A DNA stretch of 64,000 bases from Curtobacterium sp. VKM Ac-1376 (GCF_015351025.1 NZ_JADKRV010000008.1:57935-121934), one strand, 5' to 3'; counted from the first letter of the stretch, positions 34,901 to 42,463 are shown. The notes: generated by a model not told the origin, from the sequence alone. Program-made: numbers and translations.

Positions 34901-35029
34901 GACGCCAAGGACGCGCTGCAGGACCGGCAGGAGGCGTACGCCGACAACGACCTGGTTGCTGCCGCGGAGGCCGACCAGCGCCTCCAGGACGCCATCGAGG
35001 CTGCGACCGCAGCCGAGAACGGCAGCTGA
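32000..35029 (+). CDS. UPF0182 family large membrane protein
   Basis: This 1009-residue protein belongs to UPF0182. About seven hydrophobic helices fall in the first 310 residues, beginning IVVTIIVLAALVIAFFIFAS. They are followed by a large extracytoplasmic region with many Tyr and Asp residues (ESAYIERNIKATRDAYGV is the conserved entry). From about residue 910 there is a Ser/Asp/Gly-rich linker, then a short helical end (ALQQALSDAKDALQDRQEAY). The GTG start has GGAG about 9 nt upstream. Function unknown; constant linkage to the PDZ/S16 protease suggests a joint envelope role. Confidence 0.92.
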   Translation: MTTTSTSSGRRSPRVPIVVTIIVLAALVIAFFIFASLYTDYAWYAQLGFQQVLTTRWIAGALMFLAGFLGMAIPVFVSIALAFRFRPVYAKLNSQLDRYQQVIEPLRRAVMIGIPVVLGIFAGLSTAGRWSMVLEYFNRTPFGKKDPQFGLDIGFYVFELPFWRSIVAYSSAVVLIAGLAALAACYLYGALRFGGREVRISKAARVQLAVTAALYVALQAVSLWLDQYAALTKSNSLITGAQYTEVNAVIPGREIMAGIAAIVAILFIVTAVIGRWRISIVGTGLLLVAAIVIGGIYPWVVQRLQVKPSERTFESAYIERNIKATRDAYGVSDVKEQNYDATTEASSGALAQDAQTTANIRLIDPKIVSDTFSQLQQYRQYYQFPDELDVDRYDVKGETEDTVIAVRDIDLEGLSAAANTQYNRAFVYTHGYGVTAAYGNQRASDGKPVFLESGIPSNGALGDFQQRVYFGETSPPYSIVGAPEGTKDVELDYPSGSDDDNGGNATTTYAGDGGPSLGNFFDRLVYAAKFQSEQILLSDAVNEDSQILYDRDPITRVQKVAPYLTVDSDAYPAVVDHRLQWVVDGYTTSDAYPYSQSQSLSDSIAGAESSAYRTDQVNYIRNSVKATVDAYTGKVTLYAWDTEDPVLKTWQKIFPTSTKSVSSMSAELLDHVRYPTDLFKVQRSILGTYHVTNANSFYSGDDAWNTPQEPTSTATSDSDADSADTSANANTNALGAQTTTTSQVNLQDPYYLTMKVPGQGTAYSLYTTYIPQQSAGANNRNVLTGYLAVNSDAGGAGKGEKGSGYGKLTLLTMPKTDNIPGPGQVQSLFNGDSTVSQELNILKRGNSTVKQGNLLTLPVGGGFLYVQPVYVQSTSSGSYPLLQKVLVAFGDKIAFEDTLDEALNSLFGGDSGAAAGDSGASGSDGGSSDSGSDSDTGSSDSGSDSGSTGASTGSGTVDNDALQQALSDAKDALQDRQEAYADNDLVAAAEADQRLQDAIEAATAAENGS

Positions 35030-35033
35030 CACA

Positions 35034-35068
35034 CCGTGGCGGGGCACTCGATTTGTGTCCCGCCACGG
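35034..35068 (+). terminator. terminator after UPF0182
   Basis: CCGTGGCGGGGCAC pairs with GTGTCCCGCCACGG around a 7-nt loop (one imperfect pair). It begins 4 nt after the stop codon. Confidence 0.75.
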
Positions 35069-35074
35069 CCCCGT

Positions 35075-35080
35075 GTAGGC
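35075..35080 (+). promoter_or_regulatory. -10 element of the initiator tRNA gene
   Basis: TAGGCT lies 12 nt before the first base of the tRNA and just after the UPF0182 terminator, so the tRNA has its own promoter. Confidence 0.5.
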
Positions 35081-35092
35081 TATTCAATGTGC

Positions 35093-35169
35093 CGCGGGGT
35101 GGAGCAGTTCGGTAGCTCGCTGGGCTCATAACCCAGAGGTCGTAGGTTCAAATCCTGCCCCCGCAACCA
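35093..35169 (+). tRNA. initiator tRNA-fMet (anticodon CAT)
   Basis: The 77-nt gene folds as a full cloverleaf. The anticodon stem is CTGGG/CCCAG with loop CTCATAA, whose three G-C pairs next to the loop mark initiator tRNAs. The acceptor begins CGCGGGG and ends CCCCGCA, leaving the unpaired C1xA72 that formyltransferase requires. GTTCAAATC forms the T loop region, and the 3' CCA is encoded. Confidence 0.95.
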
Positions 35170-35180
35170 AGCGTCACATG

Positions 35181-35210
35181 AAGGCCCCGGTCCAATCGGA
35201 CCGGGGCCTT
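35181..35210 (+). terminator. terminator after initiator tRNA
   Basis: AAGGCCCCGGTCC pairs with GGACCGGGGCCTT around a 4-nt AATC loop and is followed by CTTCTTC. Confidence 0.85.
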
Positions 35211-35224
35211 CTTCGCGTCCACCG

Positions 35225-35272
35225 CCCAGGCCCAGGCCCAGGCCCAGGCCAACGCCAACGCCAACGCCAACG
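35225..35272 (+). repeat. two adjacent hexanucleotide arrays
   Basis: CCCAGG is repeated four times (35225-35248) and runs directly into four copies of CCAACG (35249-35272). It is intergenic, between the tRNA terminator and the amidase promoter. Confidence 0.9.
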
Positions 35273-35307
35273 CCCACGTCACCGGGCCCCCGCGCCACGC
35301 CGCCCGG

Positions 35308-35313
35308 TACGCT
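35308..35313 (+). promoter_or_regulatory. -10 element of leaderless amidase gene
   Basis: TACGCT ends 6 nt before the ATG at 35320. Confidence 0.6.
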
Positions 35314-35319
35314 CCCGGC

Positions 35320-36159
35320 ATGGCCACCCTCACGATCGCGGCGGCGCAGTTCGCGCCCGCGGACGACCCCGTCGCCAACCTCGCCACCGTCCGCGCTGCC
35401 GCGGTCGATGCCGCCGCTCGCGGAGCGGCGCTCCTCGTCACGCCGGAGTACACGTCGTACTTCACGCCGGAGATCGACGACCGGTTCGTCGCCGCAGCCC
35501 AGCCGCTCGACGGCCGGTTCGTGTCCGAGCTCGGCGACATCGCCCGCGACACCGGGATCGCTCTCGTCGTGGGCATCGCCGAGACGACGGACATCCCTGG
35601 GAAATTCCGGAACACCCTCGTGGCGGTGCTCCCGTCAGGCGAGCTCGCCGCGGCCTACCGGAAGGTGCACCTGTACGACGCCTTCGGCTCGCGGGAGTCC
35701 GACCGGATCGAGTCCGGCGACCCCGAGCAGCTGCCGGTGTTCGAGCTCGGTGGTCTCCGCATCGGCCTCGAGACCTGCTACGACCTGCGGTTCCCGGAGG
35801 TGACCCGACGCCTCGCCGCACCGGAGTTCGGCGCGGTCGACGTCGTCCTCATCCCTGCTGAGTGGGTCAGGGGCCCGGGCAAGGAACACCACTGGCGCAC
35901 GCTGTTGACGGCCCGCGCGATCGAGAACACGGTCTGGGTCGTCGGCGTCGGGCAGACGCCCCCGATCGGCATCGGTGGTTCGGTGGTGCTCGATCCGTCC
36001 GGGGTCGCCGTGGCCGCCGCGGGCGCCACCCCCGGCACCCTCACCGTGACCATCGACACGGCGGTCACCGAGACGGTCCGCCAGGTCAACCCGTCGCTGT
36101 CGCTCCGGCGCTACGACGTCGCGCTGCGCGCACTGCCTGGAGGCCCGGCGCAGGCCTGA
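35320..36159 (+). CDS. carbon-nitrogen hydrolase (nitrilase superfamily amidase)
   Basis: This 279-residue nitrilase-fold enzyme has the full catalytic triad: Glu43 in TPEYTSYF, Lys115 in YRKVHLYDAF and Cys153 in ETCYDLRFPE. The sequence style resembles omega-amidase/Nit1-type members that hydrolyse alpha-ketoglutaramate or deaminated glutathione. The substrate is inferred. The ATG is leaderless behind TACGCT. The gene converges on an aminotransferase gene. In several organisms omega-amidase pairs with transaminases, which fits but does not prove the assignment. Confidence 0.85.
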   Translation: MATLTIAAAQFAPADDPVANLATVRAAAVDAAARGAALLVTPEYTSYFTPEIDDRFVAAAQPLDGRFVSELGDIARDTGIALVVGIAETTDIPGKFRNTLVAVLPSGELAAAYRKVHLYDAFGSRESDRIESGDPEQLPVFELGGLRIGLETCYDLRFPEVTRRLAAPEFGAVDVVLIPAEWVRGPGKEHHWRTLLTARAIENTVWVVGVGQTPPIGIGGSVVLDPSGVAVAAAGATPGTLTVTIDTAVTETVRQVNPSLSLRRYDVALRALPGGPAQA

Positions 36160-36226
36160 CGCGCCCGTTCCGTCCCGACGCGCTCGCCCTCGCAGACCGG
36201 ATCGCGCGTCGGGAGCGCGGCACGGC

Positions 36227-37429
36227 TCAGCGCTTCGGCCGGAGGGTGGCCAGACGCGTCGCGGCGTCCTCGAGCACGCTGCGGCGCTTGCAGAACGCGA
36301 AGCGGACCAGCGATCGGTAGCTAGCGACGCGGTCCGGTCGTACGAACGCCGAGACCGGCACGCCGGCGACCCCGGCCATGGCCGGGAGGTCGAGGCAGAA
36401 GCTGCGGGCGTCGTCGTACCCGAGGGGTGCGGCGTCCGCGAGGACGAAGTACCCGCCGTCCGGTCGCATCACGTCGAAGCCGGCGCCCCGCAGCCCCGCG
36501 GCGAGCAGCTCGTGCTTCGCGCGGAGGTCGGCGGCGATGCCCGTGAACACGGAGTCGGGCAGGCGGAGGCCGACGGCGACGGCTGGCTGGAACGGCGCTC
36601 CGTTGACGAACGTCAGGTACTGCTTCACCGTGGTGACGGCTTCGACGAGTGCCGGGGGAGCGGTCAGCCAGCCGATCTTCCAACCGGTGGTGTTGAACGT
36701 CTTGCCGGCGCTCGAGACCGACACCGTCCGCTCGGCTGCACCGGGCAGGGTCGCGATCGGTGTGTGCGCCACGTCGAACGTCAGGTGCTCGTAGACCTCG
36801 TCGGTGATGATCACCGCGTCGCGTTCCGTGGCGAGGTCGAGGATCGTCTGCAGGACCTCGACGGGCAGCACCCGGCCGGTGGGGTTGTGCGGGGTGTTCA
36901 CGAGCACCGCGCGGGTGCGGTCGGTGAACGCTGCGCGGAGCGTGTGCTCGTCGGGCAAGAAGTCCGGCGCGGTGAGCGGCACCGTGACGTGCACCCCACC
37001 GGCCAGCCGGATGAGCGCCCCGTAGGCGTCGTAGAACGGCTCGAAGGTGATGACCTCGTCACCCGGCTCGACCAGTGCGAGGAGCGTGGCGGCCAGGGCC
37101 TCGGTGGCACCGGCAGTGACGAGGACCTCGCGGTCGGGGTCGACCTCGAGCCCGTACCACCGCTGCTGGTGCTCGGCGACGGCTGCTCGCAGGTCAGGGG
37201 TTCCGCGGCCGGGCGGGTACTGGTTCACGCCGTCGCGGATGGCCTGCACGGCGGCCTCCAGGACCTCGGCCGGCCCGTCCTCGTCCGGGAACCCCTGTCC
37301 CAGGTTCACCGCGCCGGTGCTCGCGGCGAGGGCGCTCATCTCCGCGAACACGGTCGGTGCTGGGACGCCGTCGGGGCCGAGCAACATCGCGCCCTCGGCG
37401 GCTCGCAGCCACGGTCCTGCCTGTCGCAT
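36227..37429 (-). CDS. class I/II PLP-dependent aminotransferase (DapC/kynurenine aminotransferase-like)
   Basis: This 400-residue fold-type I aminotransferase has NTPHNPTGRVLP, the PLP Asp/Tyr in ITDEVYEHLTF, and the Schiff-base Lys243 in SSAGKTFNTTGWKIGW. A closing Arg lies in SLVRFAFCKR. It groups with enzymes called N-succinyldiaminopimelate aminotransferase DapC in actinobacteria, and equally with kynurenine/glutamine transaminases. DapC would complement dapD and dapE in this window, but they are 35 kb apart. The ATG has GGGAGGGAA upstream. It is divergent from the HtrA gene. Confidence 0.8.
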   Translation of the reverse strand: MRQAGPWLRAAEGAMLLGPDGVPAPTVFAEMSALAASTGAVNLGQGFPDEDGPAEVLEAAVQAIRDGVNQYPPGRGTPDLRAAVAEHQQRWYGLEVDPDREVLVTAGATEALAATLLALVEPGDEVITFEPFYDAYGALIRLAGGVHVTVPLTAPDFLPDEHTLRAAFTDRTRAVLVNTPHNPTGRVLPVEVLQTILDLATERDAVIITDEVYEHLTFDVAHTPIATLPGAAERTVSVSSAGKTFNTTGWKIGWLTAPPALVEAVTTVKQYLTFVNGAPFQPAVAVGLRLPDSVFTGIAADLRAKHELLAAGLRGAGFDVMRPDGGYFVLADAAPLGYDDARSFCLDLPAMAGVAGVPVSAFVRPDRVASYRSLVRFAFCKRRSVLEDAATRLATLRPKR

Positions 37430-37529
37430 CTGGTTCCCTCCCGTGTCGGCGACGCCGTGTCGCGCTGAACGGACCCCAACCTAGCTGTCCGTCCCGCCGC
37501 GATCAGAGGCCGGCTGCACAGCGCACGCA

Positions 37530-37535
37530 TAAGAT
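37530..37535 (+). promoter_or_regulatory. -10 element of the htrA-like gene
   Basis: TAAGAT lies about 85 nt before the ATG, giving a leader with a strong ribosome binding site (GAAAGGAG at about 37602-37609). No convincing -35 is visible, which may mean an alternative sigma factor. Confidence 0.4.
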
Positions 37536-37620
37536 CGGCAGGGGTTGCTCGCAGCATCGCCAGAAGGACCGCTCAGGTGGTTGCGACAGACTGCACGAGC
37601 TTGAAAGGAGCACGTCCAGC

Positions 37621-39486
37621 ATGACCGACACCACGCCCAACGGGCAGGGCGACGACCGCCGTCCGGACGATGCGGCATCGCCTGCCGCCAGTGAGGACGC
37701 CGCAGCAGCGGCCACGAAGGGGAACACGTCGATGCCGAACGACTCCGACCAGCCGGACGAGACCGCTCGCCCGCAGCACACCGAGCCCGGGTCCCCGGAC
37801 CACACCGACGTCATCCCGTCCTCGTCGGAGCATCCGACCGACCGCTACACGGCGCCGTACCCCGCCGTCTCCGGAGACTCGTCGAGCGCACAGCCGACCG
37901 GCTCCGGCCAGCAGGGCGGCTACGGCCAGCAGACGTCCCCCTACGGCCAGCAGCCGCAGTACGGCCAGCAGAGCCAGTACGGCCAGCAGAGCCAGTACGG
38001 CCAGCAGAGCCAGTACGGCCAGCAGAGCCAGTACGGCCAGCAGCCGCACGGCCAGCAGACCCAGTACGGTCAGCCCGGTGGCGAACGCCCCCGCTACGGC
38101 GAGTACGCCCAGCCGACGTCATCGGCCGCACCGGCCTCGTCGTCCGAGTACGCCACGGCGTCGGCGCAGGCTCCGCAGTCCGCCACGAGCGCCTTCGGTG
38201 ACGTCGACGGCGCGAACCAGCGCAACGGCCACTACTTCAGCGACGACGCCGCCGGCGCATCCGCCGTCACGACGACCAAGCAACGCTCCGGTCGGAACAA
38301 GCTCCTCCTGCCGATCATCGCGGGTCTCGTCGTGGCAGGACTGGTCGGTGGTGGTGCCGGGTGGCTCGCCGGCTCGTCGCAGGGCGGCACCGTCGTCTCG
38401 TCCTCGGGGTCCTCGCAGGGCGGCAACCTGACGGTCAACGACTACGACTCCGCGACGGTCGTGACCGCAGTGGCCGCCCAGGCCACTCCGTCGGTCGTCA
38501 CCATCAACGTCTCGTCGAGCAACGAGGCCGGCACCGGTTCCGGCGTGGTGATGAGCAAGGACGGCTACATCGTCACGAACACCCACGTGGTGACCCTGGA
38601 CGGCGACAGCTCGAACGGTTCGATCACCGTGACCACCTCGAACGGCAAGATCTACGAGGGCAAGCTCATCGGCACCGATCCGACGGTCGACCTCGCGGTC
38701 ATCAAGATCGAGGCGACCGACCTCAAGCCGATGGAGTTCTCGGACTCGTCCAAGCTCAACGTCGGAGACACCGCGGTCGCGATCGGTGCGCCGCTCGGCC
38801 TGTCGAACACCGTCACGGACGGCATCGTGTCGACGCTGAACCGCAGCATCCAGGTCACCTCCAGCGCTCCGAGCGAGGGCGGCGACTCCAACGAGGGTGG
38901 CAACGGCGGCTCCGGCCCGTTCGACTTCTGGGGCAACGGCGACAACGGCAGCAGCTCGTCGTCGAACACCACCGTCTCGCTCCCGGTGATCCAGACCGAC
39001 GCATCGATCAACCCCGGCAACTCTGGTGGAGCGCTGCTCGACTCCGACGGCAAGCTGATCGGCATCAACGTCGCCATCGCGTCGGCCGGTAGCTCGTCGT
39101 CGGAGTCGGCCGCCGGGAGCATCGGTGTCGGCTTCTCGATCCCGTCGAACCTGGTCAAGCGCGTCGCGAACGAGATCAAGGACAACGGGTCCGCCACGCA
39201 CGGCCTGCTCGGCGCGACCGTCGGCGACGCGTCCGAGGATGCCAGCGCCACCCAGATGGGCGCGCTCATCAAGTCGGTCTCGTCCGGCGGTGCCGCGGCG
39301 AAGGCCGGGCTGCAGAAGGGCGACGTGGTCACCGAGATCGGTTCGGCGACGGTCTCGGACGCAACCGACCTGACGGCGCAGGTCCGGTACTTCGCGGGCG
39401 GCGCCTCGACGACGATCAGTTACATCCGTGACGGCCAGTCCCGTCAGGCCGACGTGAAGCTGGGGACGTTCGACAGCAAGGGCTGA
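37621..39486 (+). CDS. HtrA/DegP-type membrane-anchored serine protease with PDZ domain
   Basis: This 621-residue protein has a long disordered cytoplasmic N-terminus (residues 1-225) that includes a YGQQSQ repeat array. One membrane helix follows (about 228-248), then an extracytoplasmic trypsin-like domain with His322 in VTNTHVV, Asp357 in DPTVDLAVIK and Ser468 in INPGNSGGALL. A Ser/Asn/Gly-rich insertion sits at 414-452. One PDZ domain ends the protein (ALIKSVSSGGAAAKAGLQ onward). It should degrade or refold damaged envelope proteins. It is divergent from the aminotransferase and ends at a strong terminator. The ATG is preferred over an earlier GTG because of its ribosome binding site. Confidence 0.92.
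   Translation: MTDTTPNGQGDDRRPDDAASPAASEDAAAAATKGNTSMPNDSDQPDETARPQHTEPGSPDHTDVIPSSSEHPTDRYTAPYPAVSGDSSSAQPTGSGQQGGYGQQTSPYGQQPQYGQQSQYGQQSQYGQQSQYGQQSQYGQQPHGQQTQYGQPGGERPRYGEYAQPTSSAAPASSSEYATASAQAPQSATSAFGDVDGANQRNGHYFSDDAAGASAVTTTKQRSGRNKLLLPIIAGLVVAGLVGGGAGWLAGSSQGGTVVSSSGSSQGGNLTVNDYDSATVVTAVAAQATPSVVTINVSSSNEAGTGSGVVMSKDGYIVTNTHVVTLDGDSSNGSITVTTSNGKIYEGKLIGTDPTVDLAVIKIEATDLKPMEFSDSSKLNVGDTAVAIGAPLGLSNTVTDGIVSTLNRSIQVTSSAPSEGGDSNEGGNGGSGPFDFWGNGDNGSSSSSNTTVSLPVIQTDASINPGNSGGALLDSDGKLIGINVAIASAGSSSSESAAGSIGVGFSIPSNLVKRVANEIKDNGSATHGLLGATVGDASEDASATQMGALIKSVSSGGAAAKAGLQKGDVVTEIGSATVSDATDLTAQVRYFAGGASTTISYIRDGQSRQADVKLGTFDSKG
37960..38031 (+). repeat. 18-bp coding tandem repeat in the htrA-like gene
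   Basis: Four perfect units of TACGGCCAGCAGAGCCAG encode YGQQSQ. Diverged units flank them on both sides. The length is a multiple of three, so copy-number change would keep the frame. Confidence 0.95.
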
Positions 39487-39498
39487 CGCGACCAACGG

Positions 39499-39545
39499 AC
39501 GGACGGGAGGCCCGGGGCACGACGTGCGCCGGGCCTCCCGTCCGT
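39499..39545. terminator. GGAGGCCCG hairpin after htrA-like gene
   Basis: A 17-bp outer stem with the core GGAGGCCCGG/CCGGGCCTCC is extended by GCAC/GTGC inside. It belongs to the same family as the hairpins at 6509 and 50103. Confidence 0.85.
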
Positions 39546-39591
39546 CCCGGGGCGCGTCGCGCGCCCCCAGGTGAGGGGTTCTGCCTCTTGA

Positions 39592-39597
39592 TAGGCT
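39592..39597 (+). promoter_or_regulatory. -10 element upstream of the wall-polymer operon
   Basis: TAGGCT is followed after 1 nt by an ATG (39599) that would lie upstream of the expected transcription start. Translation therefore more likely begins at the ATG at 39668, leaving a leader of about 60 nt. Confidence 0.45.
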
Positions 39598-39667
39598 CAT
39601 GGTCGCTCTGCGGGGCGGCACCGTCCCCGGTGCGTCCCGTGCCGCCAGCCAGCACCCCGAGGTACGC

Positions 39668-40711
39668 ATGCAGTCAGACGGACAGCCCCTGCCGGGCGTC
39701 TCGTACGTGATGCCCGTGCTCAACGAGGTCACCGAGGTCCGGGCCGCCGTCGCGAGCCTGCTCGACCAGGACTACACGGGTCCGTTCGAGGTCATCCTCG
39801 CGCTCGGTCCGTCGATCGACGGCACGAACGAGCTCGTCGCCGAGATGAGTGCGGCCGACCCGCGGATCCGCGCGATCGACAATCCGGTCGGTTCGACGCC
39901 CGCCGGGTTGAACGTCGCGATCCGGGCGTCGCTGCACCCCGTCGTGATCCGGGTCGATGCGCACTCGGTGCTGCCCGCCGACTACACGCGCATCGCCGTG
40001 CGGACGCTGCTCGAGTCGGGCGCAGACAACGTCGGTGGGATCATGCGCGCCGAGGGGCGCACCCCGTTCGAGAAGGCGGTCGCGCTGGCCTACGGCAGCC
40101 GCGTCGGGCTCGGGGGGACGCCGCACCACGTCGGTGGCACCGCCGGACCGGCCGAGACGGCGTACCTCGGTGTCTTCCGCCGCGAACGGCTGTTCGACGT
40201 CGGGCTCTTCGACGAGGGCATCAAGCGCGGCCAGGACTGGGAGCTCAACCGCCGACTGCGGCAGACCGGCGGCACGGTCTGGTTCACCCCGGAGCTCGTC
40301 GTCACCTACCGGCCCCGACCCAGCCTGAAGCGCCTGGTCCGCCAGTTCGTCGCGACCGGGCTGTGGCGCGGCGAACTCGCCCGCCGGTTCCCCGCCAACA
40401 ACGGCCTGCGGTACTTCGTGCCGCCGGCGATGGTCGCCGCCATGGTGCTCGGCGTCGTCGCGGGCCTCATCGGAGTCGTCGGAGCGCTCCTCGGCACGCC
40501 GCTGGCCTGGGCGATGGTCGGCTTCGTCGTGCCCGTCGTGTACCTGCTCTTCGTCGTCGTCGGGTCGGTCGCGGTCGCGCGCCGGTCCGGGTTGCCCACC
40601 CTCCTGTGGCTGCTCGTCGTGCTGCCGTGCATCCACGTGGGCTGGGGGCTCGGTTTCATCATCGGGTTCCTCACCCGCACCTCCGAGCTGACCACCCACA
40701 CGGGACGGTGA
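39668..40711 (+). CDS. glycosyltransferase family 2, membrane-anchored
   Basis: This 347-residue GT-A enzyme starts MQSDGQPLPGVSYVMPVLNE. It has VIRVDAHSVLPADY as the metal-binding Asp region and a GQDWELNRRLRQTGG acceptor motif. About four membrane helices make up its C-terminal third. It would add a sugar at the inner face of the membrane, resembling glycosyltransferases used in capsule or wall polymers. The start at 39668 is preferred for the promoter reason given in the preceding promoter entry. It is the first of four co-oriented genes; the next starts 4 nt after its stop. Confidence 0.8.
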   Translation: MQSDGQPLPGVSYVMPVLNEVTEVRAAVASLLDQDYTGPFEVILALGPSIDGTNELVAEMSAADPRIRAIDNPVGSTPAGLNVAIRASLHPVVIRVDAHSVLPADYTRIAVRTLLESGADNVGGIMRAEGRTPFEKAVALAYGSRVGLGGTPHHVGGTAGPAETAYLGVFRRERLFDVGLFDEGIKRGQDWELNRRLRQTGGTVWFTPELVVTYRPRPSLKRLVRQFVATGLWRGELARRFPANNGLRYFVPPAMVAAMVLGVVAGLIGVVGALLGTPLAWAMVGFVVPVVYLLFVVVGSVAVARRSGLPTLLWLLVVLPCIHVGWGLGFIIGFLTRTSELTTHTGR

Positions 40712-40715
40712 CCGA

Positions 40716-41537
40716 ATGACCGACCACGCCACGACCGGCCGCGGATCCGCAAGACCGACCTCGATCGCCGAGCTGCGGGCCGTCGCCCAGCCGGACGAGG
40801 TCCGTGCACGCGCCAACGCCGAGCACTGGACGGCCTCGCTGTACCTGCGCGATGTGTCGCCGTACCTGACCTGGGTGCTGCTGAAGACCCGCGTCAGCGC
40901 GAACCAGGTGACCGGGCTGATGATCCTGGTGGGGTGGAGCGTCGCCGCCGCCCTGCTGATCCCCGGGATCTGGGGTGCCGCGCTCGCACTGGTCCTCGGC
41001 CAGCTGCAGATGCTCGTCGACTGCTGCGACGGCGAGGTCGCGCGGTGGCGCGGCACCCGGTCGCCCGCAGGGGTGTTCCTGGACAAGGTCGGCCACTACA
41101 CGACCGAGGGCCTGATCCCGGTGGCCCTCGGCATCCGTGCGGCGACGTGGCCGATCCACGGCGACGACTGGATGTGGACCACGATCGGGTGCGCACTCGG
41201 CCTGGTCATCATCCTGAACAAGGCGCTCAACGACATGGTGCACGTCGCCCGGGCCAACGCGGGGCTCGACAAGCTCGTCGACCGGCGTGACGCCTCGACC
41301 GCGCCGTCGGGCCGGAAGCTCGCATCGCTTCGTCGCCTGGCACGGTTCCTGCCGTTCCACCGCCTGTACCACTCCGTCGAGCTGAGCATGCTCGCGTTCG
41401 TGTTCGCTCTGCTGGCCCTGGTCATCGGCGACCCGCTCGCCAGCCGGATCCTGGTCGGGGCGCTCCTGCCGCTCGCCGTGCTCGCGACGTTCGGGCACTT
41501 CCTGGCGATCATGGCCTCGAAGCGGGTCAAGGCGTGA
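40716..41537 (+). CDS. CDP-alcohol phosphatidyltransferase family membrane protein
   Basis: This 273-residue membrane enzyme carries DCCDGEVARWRG followed by GVFLDKVGHY. It fits the family motif DxxDGxxARx8Gx3Dx3D at Asp102, Asp105, Gly106, Ala109, Arg110, Gly119 and Asp123. The last Asp is His127 instead. In known structures that final Asp is the proposed catalytic base. These enzymes move a phospho-alcohol from a CDP carrier to an alcohol. The cluster context suggests wall-polymer building rather than phospholipid synthesis. The following glycosyltransferase gene overlaps its stop by 4 nt. Confidence 0.8.
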   Translation: MTDHATTGRGSARPTSIAELRAVAQPDEVRARANAEHWTASLYLRDVSPYLTWVLLKTRVSANQVTGLMILVGWSVAAALLIPGIWGAALALVLGQLQMLVDCCDGEVARWRGTRSPAGVFLDKVGHYTTEGLIPVALGIRAATWPIHGDDWMWTTIGCALGLVIILNKALNDMVHVARANAGLDKLVDRRDASTAPSGRKLASLRRLARFLPFHRLYHSVELSMLAFVFALLALVIGDPLASRILVGALLPLAVLATFGHFLAIMASKRVKA

Positions 41538-42463
41538 CCGGCGACGACCGGACGGCGGGGCCCGGAACCGTGCGTCGTCACGCCGTCGTGCGCCGTGGGC
41601 GGCCGCGCGTGGCCGTGGTGAGCCTGTCGCAGGGCACCCGTCCCGACGATCTGCGTCGTGGGCTCGACAGCGTGCTCGCGCAGCAGGGGGTCGAGCTGGA
41701 CGTCGTCTGCGTCGGCAACGGGTGGGAACCCACGGGGCTGCCCGACGCCGTCCGAGCCCTGGCCCTGCCCGAGAACGTCGGGATCCCGGCCGGACGGAAC
41801 GCCGGAGCCGAGGCCGTGGACGGGGACTACGTGTTCTTCCTCGACGACGACGCGTCCGTGCCGTCGCCGACGTTCCTGCAGGATGCCATCGCACTGTTCG
41901 AGCACGACCCGTCCCTCGGGCTCGTGCAGCCGCGGGTGGTCGACCCCACGGGTGCCGCGAACCCTCGCCGCTGGATCCCGCGGATCCGGAAGGGCGAGCC
42001 GGACCACTCGTCTCCCGTGTTCTCCGTCTGGGAAGGCGCCGTCGTGCTCCCCATGGACGTCTACCGGGCCGTCGGCGGCTGGGGAGCGGAGTACTTCTAC
42101 GCCCACGAGGGCATCGAGCTCGCCTGGCGCGTGTGGGACGCCGGACGCCGGACCTGGTACGCGGGAGAACTCGTCGCGCACCACCCGGCGATCGACCCGG
42201 CACGGCACACCGAGTACTACCGGTTGAACGCCCGGAACCGCGTCTGGCTGGCCCGCCGGAACCTGCCCGCGGTGCTGCGTCCGGTGTACGTGGGTTCGTG
42301 GGCGGCGATCCAGGTCGCGCGCTGGTGGCGTCACCCGCGCCGGCTGGCCACCTGGTTCGGTGGGATCCGTGAAGGATGGACGACCGACTGCGGACCGGTC
42401 CGCCCGATGGGCTGGCTCACAGTCGCACGGATGACCATCGCTGGTCGGCCACCGGTCGTCTGA
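41534..42463 (+). CDS. glycosyltransferase family 2
   Basis: This 309-residue GT2 enzyme has no obvious membrane helices. It has VAVVSLSQGTRPDDLRRGL at the nucleotide-binding start, NVGIPAGRNAGAEAV, the DxD-type FFLDDDASVP and the base region HEGIELAWRVWDAG. It resembles rhamnosyl- and galactofuranosyl-type transferases; the sugar is not determinable. The GTG start overlaps the preceding stop (GTGA). A TagF-like gene follows after 42 nt with its own ribosome binding site. Confidence 0.82.
   Translation: MTGDDRTAGPGTVRRHAVVRRGRPRVAVVSLSQGTRPDDLRRGLDSVLAQQGVELDVVCVGNGWEPTGLPDAVRALALPENVGIPAGRNAGAEAVDGDYVFFLDDDASVPSPTFLQDAIALFEHDPSLGLVQPRVVDPTGAANPRRWIPRIRKGEPDHSSPVFSVWEGAVVLPMDVYRAVGGWGAEYFYAHEGIELAWRVWDAGRRTWYAGELVAHHPAIDPARHTEYYRLNARNRVWLARRNLPAVLRPVYVGSWAAIQVARWWRHPRRLATWFGGIREGWTTDCGPVRPMGWLTVARMTIAGRPPVV

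Noticed and set aside
31880..35047. Open frame of 1055 codons antisense to the UPF0182 gene
   Set aside because: Its protein is Arg/Val/Asp-rich with no domain, while the plus-strand frame gives a clear UPF0182 protein. Long antisense frames are expected at this GC content.
37960..38031. CRISPR-like regular repeat
   Set aside because: The 18-bp units are contiguous with no spacers and are translated as YGQQSQ.
39599..39667. N-terminal extension of the first GT2 protein from ATG 39599
   Set aside because: That ATG is 1 nt after the -10 hexamer, upstream of any transcript start, and the added 23 residues are not family-like.
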